This document shows positions 33,859 through 42,448 of a DNA stretch of 64,000 nucleotides, piece by piece (positions within the stretch are counted from its first letter, which is position 1; each line of letters opens with the position of its first letter). The translations under genes and the position numbers were made by a program. Source of the DNA: Streptomyces sp. GESEQ-35 (lineage in GTDB: Bacteria > Actinomycetota > Actinomycetes > Streptomycetales > Streptomycetaceae); NCBI RefSeq assembly GCF_017948485.1, contig NZ_JAFFSX010000003.1, positions 62,001-126,000 of the forward strand, read 5' to 3'. A model generated the notes under the pieces. That model searched no databases and was not told where the DNA came from. It worked only from the letters and a program-made list of their open reading frames with translations.

Positions 33859-34719
33859 ATGACCGAGGTGGCGACTTCTCCGACGTCCGAACAGCTGCTG
33901 GTGGTGGTCGACCCGGTCGCCCGTCGGACGGACGCAGAGTCCGTACGGATCGCGAAAGACGTGCTCAGCGCGGGTGCCACGACGAAGGTCTGCCTGCCCG
34001 ACGGTCCGGAGGAATTCGCCCGGGCGCTGGCCAGGCGAGGGGCACGGCGCCCGGTCGTGGTCGGCGACGACCGGGCTCTGCTGCGGGCCGTGTCCCTGCT
34101 GCACCGGCAGCGGGATCTGGCCGGATGTGCGCTGTCGGTGGTGCCGGTGGGCGGTGTGCTGTCCCTGGCCCGGTCGCTGGGGGTGCCCACGGGGGCGGTG
34201 GCGGCGGCGCGGGCCGTGCTGGACGGGGTGGAACGGCGACTGGACCTGCTCGTCGACGACAGTGACGGTCTGGTCCTCGGTGCCCTGCGGATTCCGCCGC
34301 TGCCCTTGCGGGAGCCCCCGGCGGGGGCGACGGCCCTGTCGTCCTCCGGGCATCCGTGGCTGCGGACGTGCCAGTCGCTCGTACGGACGCTGGCGTCGCG
34401 GCCGGGACGGGTCGTGTCCTCGGGTCCCGTGCCGGGGCCCGCACGGCTGCGCGTCGAAGTCGACGGGGTGACCCTGGTGGATCTTGACCAGCCGGTGGAG
34501 GCGGTGTCCGTCATGCCGGGGAGTGCGGGGACGGCGGAGGTGGAGGTACGGCCGGCCTCGGTGGGCGCGGAGGCGTCACCGTTGCGGGCGGTGGGGCGCG
34601 CCATCACGGTGTCCGGGGCCGACTTCCGCTACCGGGCGGACGCGGTGGTGAGCGGGCCGGTGCGGACGCGGACGTGGACGGTGTGGGAGGGGGCTTGGGG
34701 GCTGACGCTGCCGGGGTGA
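33859..34719 (+). CDS. Diacylglycerol-kinase catalytic-domain-like protein
   Basis: A 286-residue protein from the ATG at 33859, with GAGG upstream. The N-terminal half keeps the alternating fold of lipid/diacylglycerol kinases (LLVVVDPVARRTDAESVRIA, VVGDDRALLRAVSLLHRQRD, then VVPVGGVLSLARSLGVP), where a GGDGT-like loop would be expected. The loop here reads VGDDRAL, so catalysis is uncertain. The C-terminal half is beta-rich, as in the family. It is often found next to purA in Streptomyces, to my memory. Confidence 0.7.
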   Translation: MTEVATSPTSEQLLVVVDPVARRTDAESVRIAKDVLSAGATTKVCLPDGPEEFARALARRGARRPVVVGDDRALLRAVSLLHRQRDLAGCALSVVPVGGVLSLARSLGVPTGAVAAARAVLDGVERRLDLLVDDSDGLVLGALRIPPLPLREPPAGATALSSSGHPWLRTCQSLVRTLASRPGRVVSSGPVPGPARLRVEVDGVTLVDLDQPVEAVSVMPGSAGTAEVEVRPASVGAEASPLRAVGRAITVSGADFRYRADAVVSGPVRTRTWTVWEGAWGLTLPG

Positions 34720-34751
34720 CCGGGCGGGCCCGATGTGGCCAGAGGTGATTC

Positions 34752-35507
34752 CTACCCGGGCAACGCGTCCGACTCGTCCTTCAGCCCCACGCCGGTGAGC
34801 CCCAGCTCCCGCGCCCTCCCCATCAGCCCCGCCAACTTCCCTGCCGCCCCCTCGTACGACAGCCCCAGCGGCGGCCGGATGTTGGACAGGCAGTTGCGGT
34901 CGGCGTCCGTCGTGACGCCCGGCTTGGGGCGGTACGTCAAGTACGCGCCCAGCGAATCGGCCGCTGACATCCCCGGGCGTTCGCCCACCAGGACGACCAC
35001 CATCGACGCGCCGACGGCCGCCGCGATGTCGTCGCCGAGGGCGACACGGGCCTGCTCGGCGAGGACGACGGGAGCGATCCGGAAGGTCGGCACGCGCACG
35101 ACCGTCTCCCGCACCACCGCCGCCGCATGCTCGTGCACCGCCCGGCTGGACAGCCCGTCCGCCACGACGAACACCACGTCCCACTCCCCCACCGGAAGGT
35201 GCGCCCGGTCCGTCGAGTCCAGCCGTCGGCCCAGGTCCGGGCGTTGGAGGTAGGTGAGCCGGTCGGGGGCCGCGCTGCGCACCCGTACCGTCGGCATGCC
35301 CAGCAGCTGTGCCGCCACCGCCTCCGGGTCGAACGGCGAGTGCACCGCGTCCCGGGCCGCCGCGTGCGCGGACTGGAGTTCCAGGCGGTGGCGGGTCGGC
35401 AGTCCGGAGCCCGACCGGCCGAGGCCGATCCGGGCCTGGGTGTGGCGTCGTAGCGCCGACCACAGGGCCAAGTCGCCTGCCAGCGGCTGTACTTGACTGT
35501 CCGTCAT
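34752..35507 (-). CDS. eutC: Ethanolamine ammonia-lyase small subunit
   Basis: A 251-residue protein starting at the ATG 35505-35507 that overlaps the eutB stop. Family signature: LWSALRRHTQARIGLGRSGS, HRLELQSAHAAARDAVHSPF, VVFVVADGLSSRAVHEHAAA, VVVLVGERPGMSAADSLGAY, and DADRNCLSNIRPPLGLSYEG. EutBC uses adenosylcobalamin to split ethanolamine to acetaldehyde and ammonia. No EutA reactivase or microcompartment shell genes are seen here. Confidence 0.95.
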   Translation of the reverse strand: MTDSQVQPLAGDLALWSALRRHTQARIGLGRSGSGLPTRHRLELQSAHAAARDAVHSPFDPEAVAAQLLGMPTVRVRSAAPDRLTYLQRPDLGRRLDSTDRAHLPVGEWDVVFVVADGLSSRAVHEHAAAVVRETVVRVPTFRIAPVVLAEQARVALGDDIAAAVGASMVVVLVGERPGMSAADSLGAYLTYRPKPGVTTDADRNCLSNIRPPLGLSYEGAAGKLAGLMGRARELGLTGVGLKDESDALPG

Positions 35508-36898
35508 GCCGCCAGCTCCCTTCCGATGGCCGTCAGCGGGTGCCCCGTGCCGGACACGTCCCGGATCGCGCCCCGTTCGTCCAGCAGCCCGATGGACTCC
35601 AGCCATGCCTCGAACTCCGGCGCCGGGCGCAGCCCCAGCACCTCTCGCAGGTACAACGCGTCGTGGTACGAGGCCGATTGGTAGTTGAGCATGATGTCGT
35701 CGCCGCCGGGCGTGCAGATCACGAAGGACGCCCCGGCCACGCCCAGCATCGTGAGCATGGTCGCCACATCGTCGTCGTCCGCGTCGGCGTGGTTCGTGTA
35801 GCAGATGTCCAGGCCCATCGGCAGGCCGAGCAGCTTGCCGCAGAAGTGGTCCTCCAGGGCGGCGCGGAGGATCTGGCGGCCGTCGTACAGATACTCCGGG
35901 CCGATGAAGCCGACCACGGTGTTCACCAGGAGTGGGTCGTAGCGGCGGGCGACCGCGTACGCCCTCGCCTCCACCGTCTGCTGGTCCACACCGTGGTGCG
36001 CGTCGGCGGACAGGGCGCTGCCCTGGCCGGTCTCGAAGTACATGACGTTCCGGCCGGCCGTGCCCCGGTGCAGGGCCCGCGCCGCCTCGTGCGCTTCGTC
36101 GAGCAGGCCGAGCGTCACGCCGAAGGACGCGTTCGCCGCCTGTGTTCCCGCGACGGACTGGAAGACCAGGTCGACGGGGGCGCCGCGCTCCATCAGGTCG
36201 ACGCTGGTGGTGACGTGGCAGAGCACGCACGACTGGGTCGGGATGGAGTACCGGCCGATCACCCCGTCGAGCAGCTCCAGCAGGTCCCGTACCGCCTTCG
36301 GGCTGTCCGTCGCCGGGTTGATGCCGATCACCGCGTCGCCGGAACCGAGCAGCAGACCGTCGAGGAGGGCGGCCGCGACACCGGCCGGATCGTCGGTGGG
36401 GTGGTTGGGCTGGAGGCGGGTCGCCAGGCGTCCCGGCAGTCCGATCGTCGACCGGAACGCCGTCACCACCCGCACCTTCCTCGCCACCGCGACCAGGTCG
36501 GCGTTCCCCATCAGCTTGGACACGGCCGCGACCATCTCCGGCGTCAGCCCGGGCGTCAGCGCGGCCAGCGTCCCCGCGTCCGCCGCCTCCGACAGCAGCC
36601 ATTCCCGGAACTCGCCGACCGTCAGGCCGGCCACCGGCGCGAAGGCCGCGGCATCATGGCCGTCCATGATCAGCCGGGTCACGTCATCGGTCTCGTACGG
36701 AATCACCGGCTCGGCCAGGAACTGCGCCAGCGGCACTTCCGCCAGCGCCCAGCGCGCCGCCACCCGCTCCCGCGCGCTCCGGGCGGCGAGCCCGGCCAGG
36801 CGGTCGCCGGATCGCTCGGGGCTCGCGGCGGCGAGGAGGCGGGCAAGGGAGTCGAAGCGGTAGCGCTCGCCGCTGAGGGTGGAGGTGTGGGCGCTCAT
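35504..36898 (-). CDS. eutB: Ethanolamine ammonia-lyase large subunit
   Basis: A 464-residue protein from the ATG 36896-36898. Typical parts: VAAVSKLMGNADLVAVARKV, TIGLPGRLATRLQPNHPTDD, SGDAVIGINPATDSPKAVRD, PTQSCVLCHVTTSVDL, SVAGTQAANASFGVTLGLLD, and MGLDICYTNHADADDDDV. It forms the adenosylcobalamin-binding TIM-barrel subunit, with eutC translated from the overlapping start. The neighbouring divergent gene is a permease probably importing the substrate. Confidence 0.96.
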   Translation of the reverse strand: MSAHTSTLSGERYRFDSLARLLAAASPERSGDRLAGLAARSARERVAARWALAEVPLAQFLAEPVIPYETDDVTRLIMDGHDAAAFAPVAGLTVGEFREWLLSEAADAGTLAALTPGLTPEMVAAVSKLMGNADLVAVARKVRVVTAFRSTIGLPGRLATRLQPNHPTDDPAGVAAALLDGLLLGSGDAVIGINPATDSPKAVRDLLELLDGVIGRYSIPTQSCVLCHVTTSVDLMERGAPVDLVFQSVAGTQAANASFGVTLGLLDEAHEAARALHRGTAGRNVMYFETGQGSALSADAHHGVDQQTVEARAYAVARRYDPLLVNTVVGFIGPEYLYDGRQILRAALEDHFCGKLLGLPMGLDICYTNHADADDDDVATMLTMLGVAGASFVICTPGGDDIMLNYQSASYHDALYLREVLGLRPAPEFEAWLESIGLLDERGAIRDVSGTGHPLTAIGRELAA

Positions 36899-36928
36899 GC
36901 CGGTGACCGTACGAGCCACGTGTTGCCG

Positions 36929-36964
36929 CCAGATTTCTAAAGGTCTGGTTGACAAGCATTTAAC
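36929..36964. promoter_or_regulatory. Regulatory region between eutBC and the permease gene
   Basis: CCAGA (36929-36933) and TCTGG (36944-36948) make a small inverted repeat. Next to it TTGAC (36949-36953) and TTAAC (36960-36964) are 6 nt apart, partly like a GlnR half-site pair (GTNAC-N6-GNAAC). TTGACA at 36949-36954 could also be the -35 box of the permease promoter, with a weak -10 17 bp downstream. No cobalamin riboswitch elements were found. Confidence 0.35.
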
Positions 36965-37048
36965 ATCCCGACATCCTTGCCCGACTCATTCGAGGCGCAG
37001 AGTTCCGGTCCAGCACACCAGCCGACCAGCAGGAGAGGGGCCAGCCCG

Positions 37049-38557
37049 ATGGCAGTGGACGAGGGAGTCGCCCCAGCGGCGAAAGCAAGCGAAGACAGCG
37101 CCGTTCACCGGCTGAAGCCCAACGCCATCGGCCTGCTCGGCGTGGTCTTCATGGCCGTCGCGACTGCCGCGCCGATCACCGCGATGACGGGCAACGTGCC
37201 CTTCATGGTGTCGTCAGGCAACGGCATCGGCGCCCCGGCGAGCTATCTCGTCGCAATGGTCGTACTGGCAATCTTTTCCGTCGGCTTCACCTCGATGGCG
37301 AAGCACATCACGTCCACCGGCGCCTTCTACGGCTTCATCTCGTACGGCCTCGGCCGCTCCGTCGGTCTGGCGTCGGGCCTCCTCGCCACCTTCGCGTACG
37401 TCGTGTTCGAGCCGGCGCTGATCGGCATCTTCTCGACCTTCGCGACGGACACGCTCAAGGACCAGACGGGAGCCGACATCCCTTGGTGGGCGTTCGCGAT
37501 CCTGATGCTCGCCATCAACGCGACCGGCACCTGGTTCGGCGTCTCGCTCGCGGAGAAGCTGCTCGTCGTACTCCTGGCCACCGAGGTGACGATCCTCGCG
37601 GCCATGGCGATCTCGGTCGCCCTCCACGGCGGCGGCCCGGACGGCTTCAGCATCGACCCGGTCAACCCGGTGAACGCCTTCCAGGGGACCAGCGCCGGGC
37701 TCGGGCTCTTCTTCGCCTTCTGGTCGTGGGTCGGCTTCGAGTCGACGGCGATGTACGGCGAGGAGTCCCGCAACCCCAAGAAGATCATCCCCAAGGCGAC
37801 GATGATCTCCGTCCTGGGCGTCGGCGTCTTCTACGTCTTCGTCTCCTGGATGGCCATCACGGGCAACGGCGAGGCGAACGCCGTCAAGGTCGCCACCGAC
37901 AACCCGCTGGCCCTCTTCTTCAACCCCACCGAGCAGTACGTCGGCCACTGGGCGGTCGTCGTCATGCAGTGGCTGATGATCACCGGGTCCCTGGCCTGCG
38001 GCATGGCCTTCCACAACTGCGCCGCCCGCTATATGTACGCGCTCGGCCGCGAGGGCGTCCTGCCGTCCCTGAAGAACACCATCGGCCGCACCCACGCCCG
38101 GCACGGCTCCCCGCACATCGCGGGCCTCGTCCAGACGGGGGTCACCGGGGTGCTGCTCGCCGCGTTCTGGATCGCGGGCAAGGACCCGTACACCGGTACG
38201 TACGTCCTGCTCGCCATCCTCGGCACCATGGCGATCCTCGTTGTCCAGGCCGTGTGCTCCTTCGCGGTGCTGGCGTACTTCCGCTCGCACCACCCCGAGA
38301 GCCGCCACTGGTTCAGGACCTTCACCGCCCCGCTCGTCGGCGGCGTCGCGATGCTCGCCGTGGTGGTGCTGCTCGTGTCCAACATGGGCGTGGCGGCCGG
38401 GCCCGAGTCCGGGTCGCTGGTGCTGAAGGCGACGCCGTGGCTGGTCGCGCTGATCGCGGTGGGCGGCATCGGCTACGCGCAATACCTCAAGAAGCGCTCG
38501 CCGGAGCGCTACCAACTGCTCGGGCGGACGGTGCTTGAGGAGACGAAGGAGCGGTAA
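37049..38557 (+). CDS. APC-family permease, probably for ethanolamine
   Basis: A 502-residue protein from the ATG at 37049, with AGGAGAGGGG upstream. It has about twelve TM helices. Family features: LKPNAIGLLGVVFMAVATAA (helix 1), FYGFISYGLGRSVGLASGLL, WSWVGFESTAMYGEESRNPK (the APC helix 6/7 signature), and MITGSLACGMAFHNCAARYM. Position next to eutBC makes ethanolamine or a related amine the likely substrate; this is inference. Confidence 0.9.
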   Translation: MAVDEGVAPAAKASEDSAVHRLKPNAIGLLGVVFMAVATAAPITAMTGNVPFMVSSGNGIGAPASYLVAMVVLAIFSVGFTSMAKHITSTGAFYGFISYGLGRSVGLASGLLATFAYVVFEPALIGIFSTFATDTLKDQTGADIPWWAFAILMLAINATGTWFGVSLAEKLLVVLLATEVTILAAMAISVALHGGGPDGFSIDPVNPVNAFQGTSAGLGLFFAFWSWVGFESTAMYGEESRNPKKIIPKATMISVLGVGVFYVFVSWMAITGNGEANAVKVATDNPLALFFNPTEQYVGHWAVVVMQWLMITGSLACGMAFHNCAARYMYALGREGVLPSLKNTIGRTHARHGSPHIAGLVQTGVTGVLLAAFWIAGKDPYTGTYVLLAILGTMAILVVQAVCSFAVLAYFRSHHPESRHWFRTFTAPLVGGVAMLAVVVLLVSNMGVAAGPESGSLVLKATPWLVALIAVGGIGYAQYLKKRSPERYQLLGRTVLEETKER

Positions 38558-38571
38558 CTCCCAAGCTGGTC

Positions 38572-38660
38572 GGGTGGGTTCGGCAGCGCCCCGAAGGGGC
38601 GCGGGACTGTGTCGATGTGCGGCTCCGCCGCGTGGGCGCGACCAGCCACGACGGACCCGC
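38572..38660. repeat. Dispersed intergenic repeat family 2, copy E
   Basis: Minus-strand copy of a repeat that also occurs at 56930-56989 and 61094-61125. It contains GCGCCCCGAAGGGGCGCG (38585-38602), a self-complementary hairpin, and the flank GCGCGACCAGCCACGACGG at 38636-38654. A 35-bp spacer with GCGGCTCCGCCGC separates the two. It lies between the 3' ends of the convergent permease and GbsR/MarR genes and probably terminates both. Confidence 0.65.
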
Positions 38661-38690
38661 AGACGACGCAGCGGCCTTCCAGCGGAGCGC

Positions 38691-39185
38691 CTAGTCACCG
38701 AACAGCTGTTGGCGGTGCTCCCGCCAGCGTCCCATCATGGCCGAGACCTCGCCCTCGATGAACTCGAAGAAGGCGAGCGTCTCGGCCATGCGCCGTCCGG
38801 CCGGCGTATCGACGCCGAGGCTGGTGACGCCTTCGCGCAGGGCACCTTCCCACCGCTTGATGACGGCCTCGCGGTTGGTCAGGGCCTCGTACCACTGGTC
38901 GCCGTGCACCCGGTAACGCTCCCGGCGCGAACCGGGCTCCCGCTCGCGCGACACCATGTGTGTCTGGGCCAGGTAGCGCACCGCCCCGGAGACCGCCGCG
39001 GGGCTGATCTGCAACTGTTCGCTCAGTTCGGCGGAGCTCATCACCCCGGCGTCGGAGGACAGCAGCGCCGCGAAGACCCGGGCGGCCATGCGCTGCATCC
39101 CGGCCTCGACGAGCTGCGCCGCGAAGGACTCGACGAACTTCGACACGGCTTCCGCGTCCCGGCCGACCTCCACTGATTCCGTCAT
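38691..39185 (-). CDS. GbsR/MarR-family transcriptional regulator
   Basis: A 164-residue winged-helix protein. It begins MTESVEVGRDAEAVSKFVES and carries the HTH MSSAELSEQLQISPAAVSGA, VRYLAQTHMVSREREPGSRR, and a helical C-terminus (MAETLAFFEFIEGEVSAMMG). The ATG at 39183-39185 lies 6 nt downstream of a TAGGAT box, suggesting a leaderless message; a GTG at 39191 is the alternative. It is divergent from an ABC exporter that it probably represses. Confidence 0.9.
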   Translation of the reverse strand: MTESVEVGRDAEAVSKFVESFAAQLVEAGMQRMAARVFAALLSSDAGVMSSAELSEQLQISPAAVSGAVRYLAQTHMVSREREPGSRRERYRVHGDQWYEALTNREAVIKRWEGALREGVTSLGVDTPAGRRMAETLAFFEFIEGEVSAMMGRWREHRQQLFGD

Positions 39186-39202
39186 ACCCACATCCTATCC
39201 GG

Positions 39203-39258
39203 GGTTCATACGCTTCCTTAACTTCACAAATTTCTGAAAGAAGCGTACGTTCTGAACC
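39203..39258. promoter_or_regulatory. Shared divergent promoter with nested inverted repeats
   Basis: For the exporter: TTCACA (39223-39228), 17-bp spacer, TACGTT (39246-39251), then 7 nt to the ATG at 39259 with no ribosome-binding site, so the message would be leaderless. Two inverted repeats frame this: GGTTCA (39203-39208)/TGAACC (39253-39258) and ACGCTTC (39210-39216)/GAAGCGT (39240-39246). Binding there would block the start site. Confidence 0.6.
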
Positions 39259-40155
39259 ATGACGAAGGCAATCACCGTCTCCGGACTGCACAAGTCGTTC
39301 GGCAAGACGCATGCACTCGACGGCCTCGATCTGGACGTCGAGACCGGTGAGGTCCACGGCTTCCTCGGTCCCAACGGCGCCGGCAAGTCCACCACCATCC
39401 GCGTCCTGCTCGGCCTGCTGCACGCCGACGCGGGCGCCACGCAGGTGCTCGGCCGCGACCCGTGGACGGACGCGGTGGAGGTGCACCGCCGGATCGCGTA
39501 CGTCCCCGGCGACGTGACCCTCTGGCGCAACCTCTCCGGCGGCGAGGTCATCGACCTCTACGGCAAGCTCCGCGGAGGCCTCGACAAGCAGCGCCGCGCC
39601 GACCTGATCGAGCGGTTCGAACTGGACCCGACGAAGAAGGGACGGACGTACTCGAAGGGCAACCGGCAGAAGGTCGCCCTGGTCGCCGCGTTCGCCTCGG
39701 ACGTCGATCTGCTGATCCTGGACGAGCCGACGTCCGGCCTCGACCCGCTGATGGAGGAGGTCTTCCAGCGGTGTGTGGAGGAGGAGCGGGCCAAGGGCCG
39801 CACCATCCTGCTGTCCTCGCACATCCTCAGCGAGGTCGAGGAGCTTTGCGACCGGGTGAGCATCATCCGCAAGGGCCGCACGGTCGAGACCGGCTCCCTC
39901 GCCGACCTGCGCCATCTGACCCGCACCAGCGTCACCGCCGAACTCGTGGGCGCGCCCAACGGGTTGGCCCGGCTGCCGGGCGTCCACGACCTCGACGTCC
40001 AGGACCGTCGCGTCCGGCTCCAGGTCGACACCGACAAGCTCGACGCCGTACTGCGGGCGCTCAGCGAGTCCGGCGTACGGTCGCTGACCTCGACGCCGCC
40101 GACGCTGGAGGAGCTGTTCCTGCGCCACTACCAGGACGAGGCGGGCGACCGATGA
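39259..40155 (+). CDS. ABC transporter ATP-binding protein
   Basis: A 298-residue ATPase. Walker [10 protein letters not shown] (about 37-45), a degenerate signature [15 protein letters not shown], Walker [14 protein letters not shown], and H-loop [12 protein letters not shown]. The last about 80 residues ([20 protein letters not shown]) form a regulatory extension common in drug-export ATPases. Its stop overlaps the permease start (ATGA, 40152-40155). It likely powers export of a drug or polyketide-like compound; the substrate is unknown. Confidence 0.93.
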   Translation: MTKAITVSGLHKSFGKTHALDGLDLDVETGEVHGFLGPNGAGKSTTIRVLLGLLHADAGATQVLGRDPWTDAVEVHRRIAYVPGDVTLWRNLSGGEVIDLYGKLRGGLDKQRRADLIERFELDPTKKGRTYSKGNRQKVALVAAFASDVDLLILDEPTSGLDPLMEEVFQRCVEEERAKGRTILLSSHILSEVEELCDRVSIIRKGRTVETGSLADLRHLTRTSVTAELVGAPNGLARLPGVHDLDVQDRRVRLQVDTDKLDAVLRALSESGVRSLTSTPPTLEELFLRHYQDEAGDR

Positions 40156-41756
40156 CCGCCACGACGTTCGAGGTACGACCGGGAGGCTCGCGCCAACTGG
40201 CGGGCACCGGGACCCTGTTGAGGTTCGCCCTGCGCCGCGACCGGCTGATGATCCCGGTCTGGGTGGCCGTGAACGCACTCATGATCCTCTCCATGCCGAA
40301 CACGGTGGAGGGCCTGTACTCCACCCCGGCCGACCGCGCCAAGCTGATCGAGGACACCGCGGGCAACGCCTCGTTCCGCGCGCTGATCGGCCCGCTCTTC
40401 GACGACTCGACCGGCGCGATCACGGCCTGGCGGGTCGGCGTGTACGCCGGTGCGCTGGCGGCCGTCGTCAGCCTGCTGCTCGCCGTACGGCACACCCGGG
40501 ACGAGGAGGAGAGCGGCCGTCAGGAGCTGGTGGCGTCCGGGATGGTGGGCCGCCGGGCCTCTCTCACCGCCGCGCTGCTGACCGCGGTGGTCGCCAACGC
40601 CGCACTCGCTCTCCTCGTCACGGTCGGCCTCGCCGGGCAGGGCGTCTCCGGGGCCCTGGCCTTCGGGCTGGGGCTGGCCGGCGTCGGCATGGTCTTCGCC
40701 ACGATGGCGGCGATCGTCGCCCAGTTCACGGAGAGCGCCCGGCTGGCCCGGGGGCTCACGGCGGGACTGCTGGGCGCCGCGTTCGTGCTGCGCGCCGCGG
40801 GCGACTCGGCCTCGGACGACGGTTCGTCGGTGCTGACGTGGGTGTCCCCGCTCGGCTGGCTGGAGAACCTGCGGCCGTACGCGGACGAGAGGTGGTGGGT
40901 CCTGCTCCTGTTCGTGGCGGCTGCTGTGGTGCAGGGCGTGGTGGCGTACGAACTCGCCGGACGCCGGGACGTGGGCATGAGCTTCCTGCCCGCCCGTCCG
41001 GGGCCGGCTTTCGGCCGCCTCGGCACGGCCGGCGCGCTGGCCTGGCGGCTTCAGCGCGGCGGCGTGCTCGGCTGGAGCATCGGCTTCTTCCTCGCCGGCA
41101 TCGTCTACGGCGGGCTCACCGACGGAGTGGCCGACCTGGTCGGCGACAACGAGAACGCCCGGGAGATCTTTGAGCGCATGGGCGGCCAGTCCGGCATCAC
41201 GGACGCGTTCCTGGCCTCGATGGTCGGCATGCTGGGCCTGATCGCCGCGCTGTATGTCGTGGCTTCCGTCCTGCGGCTGCACGGCGAGGAGACCTCGCAG
41301 CGGGCGGAACCGATCCTGGCGAACTCGGTGGGCCGGCTCCGCTGGGCCGCCGGCCATCTCGTGATCGCCTTCGGCGGCTCCGCACTGATCATGCTGCTCG
41401 CCTGGCTGGGCTTCGCGATCGGCTACGGCAAGGAGATCGGCCCGCTGCTGGGCGCCTGTCTGGTGCAGCTCCCGGCGATCTGGGTCATCGGCTCTCTCGC
41501 CGTCCTGCTCTACGGCATCCTGCCGCAGGCCGCGATGGCGGCGTGGGGGGTGGCCGGAGCCGTACTGCTGATCGGCTGGGTGGGCCCGGCCCTCGACGCC
41601 CCCCAGATCGTGCTGGACCTGTCCCCGTTCGGCCACCTGCCGAAGCTGCCGGGCGGGGGGATGGAGTGGGGGCCGGTGCTGCTGCTCACCGGGATTGCGG
41701 GGGTGCTCGTGGCGGCGGGGCTGGCGGGGTTGCGGAGGCGTGACGTGACGAGCTGA
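40152..41756 (+). CDS. ABC-2-type exporter permease
   Basis: A 534-residue polytopic protein beginning at the ATG that overlaps the ATPase gene. About twelve TM helices are arranged as two repeats, each with an [40 protein letters not shown]-like start. It matches the class of large ABC-2 permeases annotated as polyketide or tetronasin-type antibiotic exporters. With the leaderless ATPase and the divergent regulator it makes a three-gene resistance-like unit. Confidence 0.88.
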   Translation: MTATTFEVRPGGSRQLAGTGTLLRFALRRDRLMIPVWVAVNALMILSMPNTVEGLYSTPADRAKLIEDTAGNASFRALIGPLFDDSTGAITAWRVGVYAGALAAVVSLLLAVRHTRDEEESGRQELVASGMVGRRASLTAALLTAVVANAALALLVTVGLAGQGVSGALAFGLGLAGVGMVFATMAAIVAQFTESARLARGLTAGLLGAAFVLRAAGDSASDDGSSVLTWVSPLGWLENLRPYADERWWVLLLFVAAAVVQGVVAYELAGRRDVGMSFLPARPGPAFGRLGTAGALAWRLQRGGVLGWSIGFFLAGIVYGGLTDGVADLVGDNENAREIFERMGGQSGITDAFLASMVGMLGLIAALYVVASVLRLHGEETSQRAEPILANSVGRLRWAAGHLVIAFGGSALIMLLAWLGFAIGYGKEIGPLLGACLVQLPAIWVIGSLAVLLYGILPQAAMAAWGVAGAVLLIGWVGPALDAPQIVLDLSPFGHLPKLPGGGMEWGPVLLLTGIAGVLVAAGLAGLRRRDVTS

Positions 41757-41763
41757 GGGCCGG

Positions 41764-42360
41764 TCAGTTGACGTACTGCTTGAGCTCCTGGGTGTCGAGT
41801 TCGATGCCGAGGGGCTCCGGCAGCGAAAGCTTCGCACCGAAGGTCTTCTTGACGGCGCTGCGGTAACCCTCATTGGGGTCCGGATCGCTGTACAGCGTGA
41901 CCGAGCAGTCGTCCCGATCGATCAGCAGGTAGTACGGGATCCCCGCATCCGCGTATCCGACGGGCTTCTCCTCGCGATCCCGACGATGGGTGTCCGCGTC
42001 GTACGAGGTGACCTCGACCGTCATGGCCACGCCCCCGGTGTCGGCCCAGTCGCCCTTCCCCGCGAAGGTTCCCCTGGGCGCGAGCACGGCGTCGGGAAGC
42101 GCCCGGCCCTTGCGGTACTTCTCGATCCGTAGGCCCAGCTCTCCGCCGCCGTACAGCCACAACCCGGTGCCCGCCATCAGGAAGCTCTCCTGTAGCCACC
42201 TGATGACCTCGCTGTGATTGCCGTCCGTCATGCCCTTGATCCCGACCCGTCCGTTGATGAACTCCAACCTGACGGCGTCGAACTTCTTGGACACGAGTGC
42301 GGCGAGCTCCTCGAACTCCTCTACCGACATCTGAGCCGTGTGCTGCGCCATAACCGTCAT
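41764..42360 (-). CDS. Uma2 family (DUF820) putative endonuclease, second copy
   Basis: A 198-residue protein starting at the ATG 42358-42360, preceded by AAGGAGGG. Same order as the copy at 8801-9382: MSVEEFEELAALVSKKFDAV, LEFINGRVGIKGMTDGNHSE, LPDAVLAPRGTFAG, VAMTVEVTSYDADTHRRDRE, YADAGIPYYLLIDRDD. It is a restriction-endonuclease-like fold of unknown role. It is convergent with the ABC permease, 7 bp between stops. Confidence 0.9.
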   Translation of the reverse strand: MTVMAQHTAQMSVEEFEELAALVSKKFDAVRLEFINGRVGIKGMTDGNHSEVIRWLQESFLMAGTGLWLYGGGELGLRIEKYRKGRALPDAVLAPRGTFAGKGDWADTGGVAMTVEVTSYDADTHRRDREEKPVGYADAGIPYYLLIDRDDCSVTLYSDPDPNEGYRSAVKKTFGAKLSLPEPLGIELDTQELKQYVN

Positions 42361-42448
42361 GGTGCCCTCCTTCGCAGGCGCGCACCAACTTGCCGAGCCC
42401 CTCGGGCAACGCGGACCGGATCACCCACTCAATAAGCCGAACGGGTGA

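Noticed and set aside
36899-37048. Cobalamin riboswitch before eutBC or the permease
   Set aside because: No B12-box-like sequence or long structured leader; the intergenic region is only 150 bp and shared by divergent genes.
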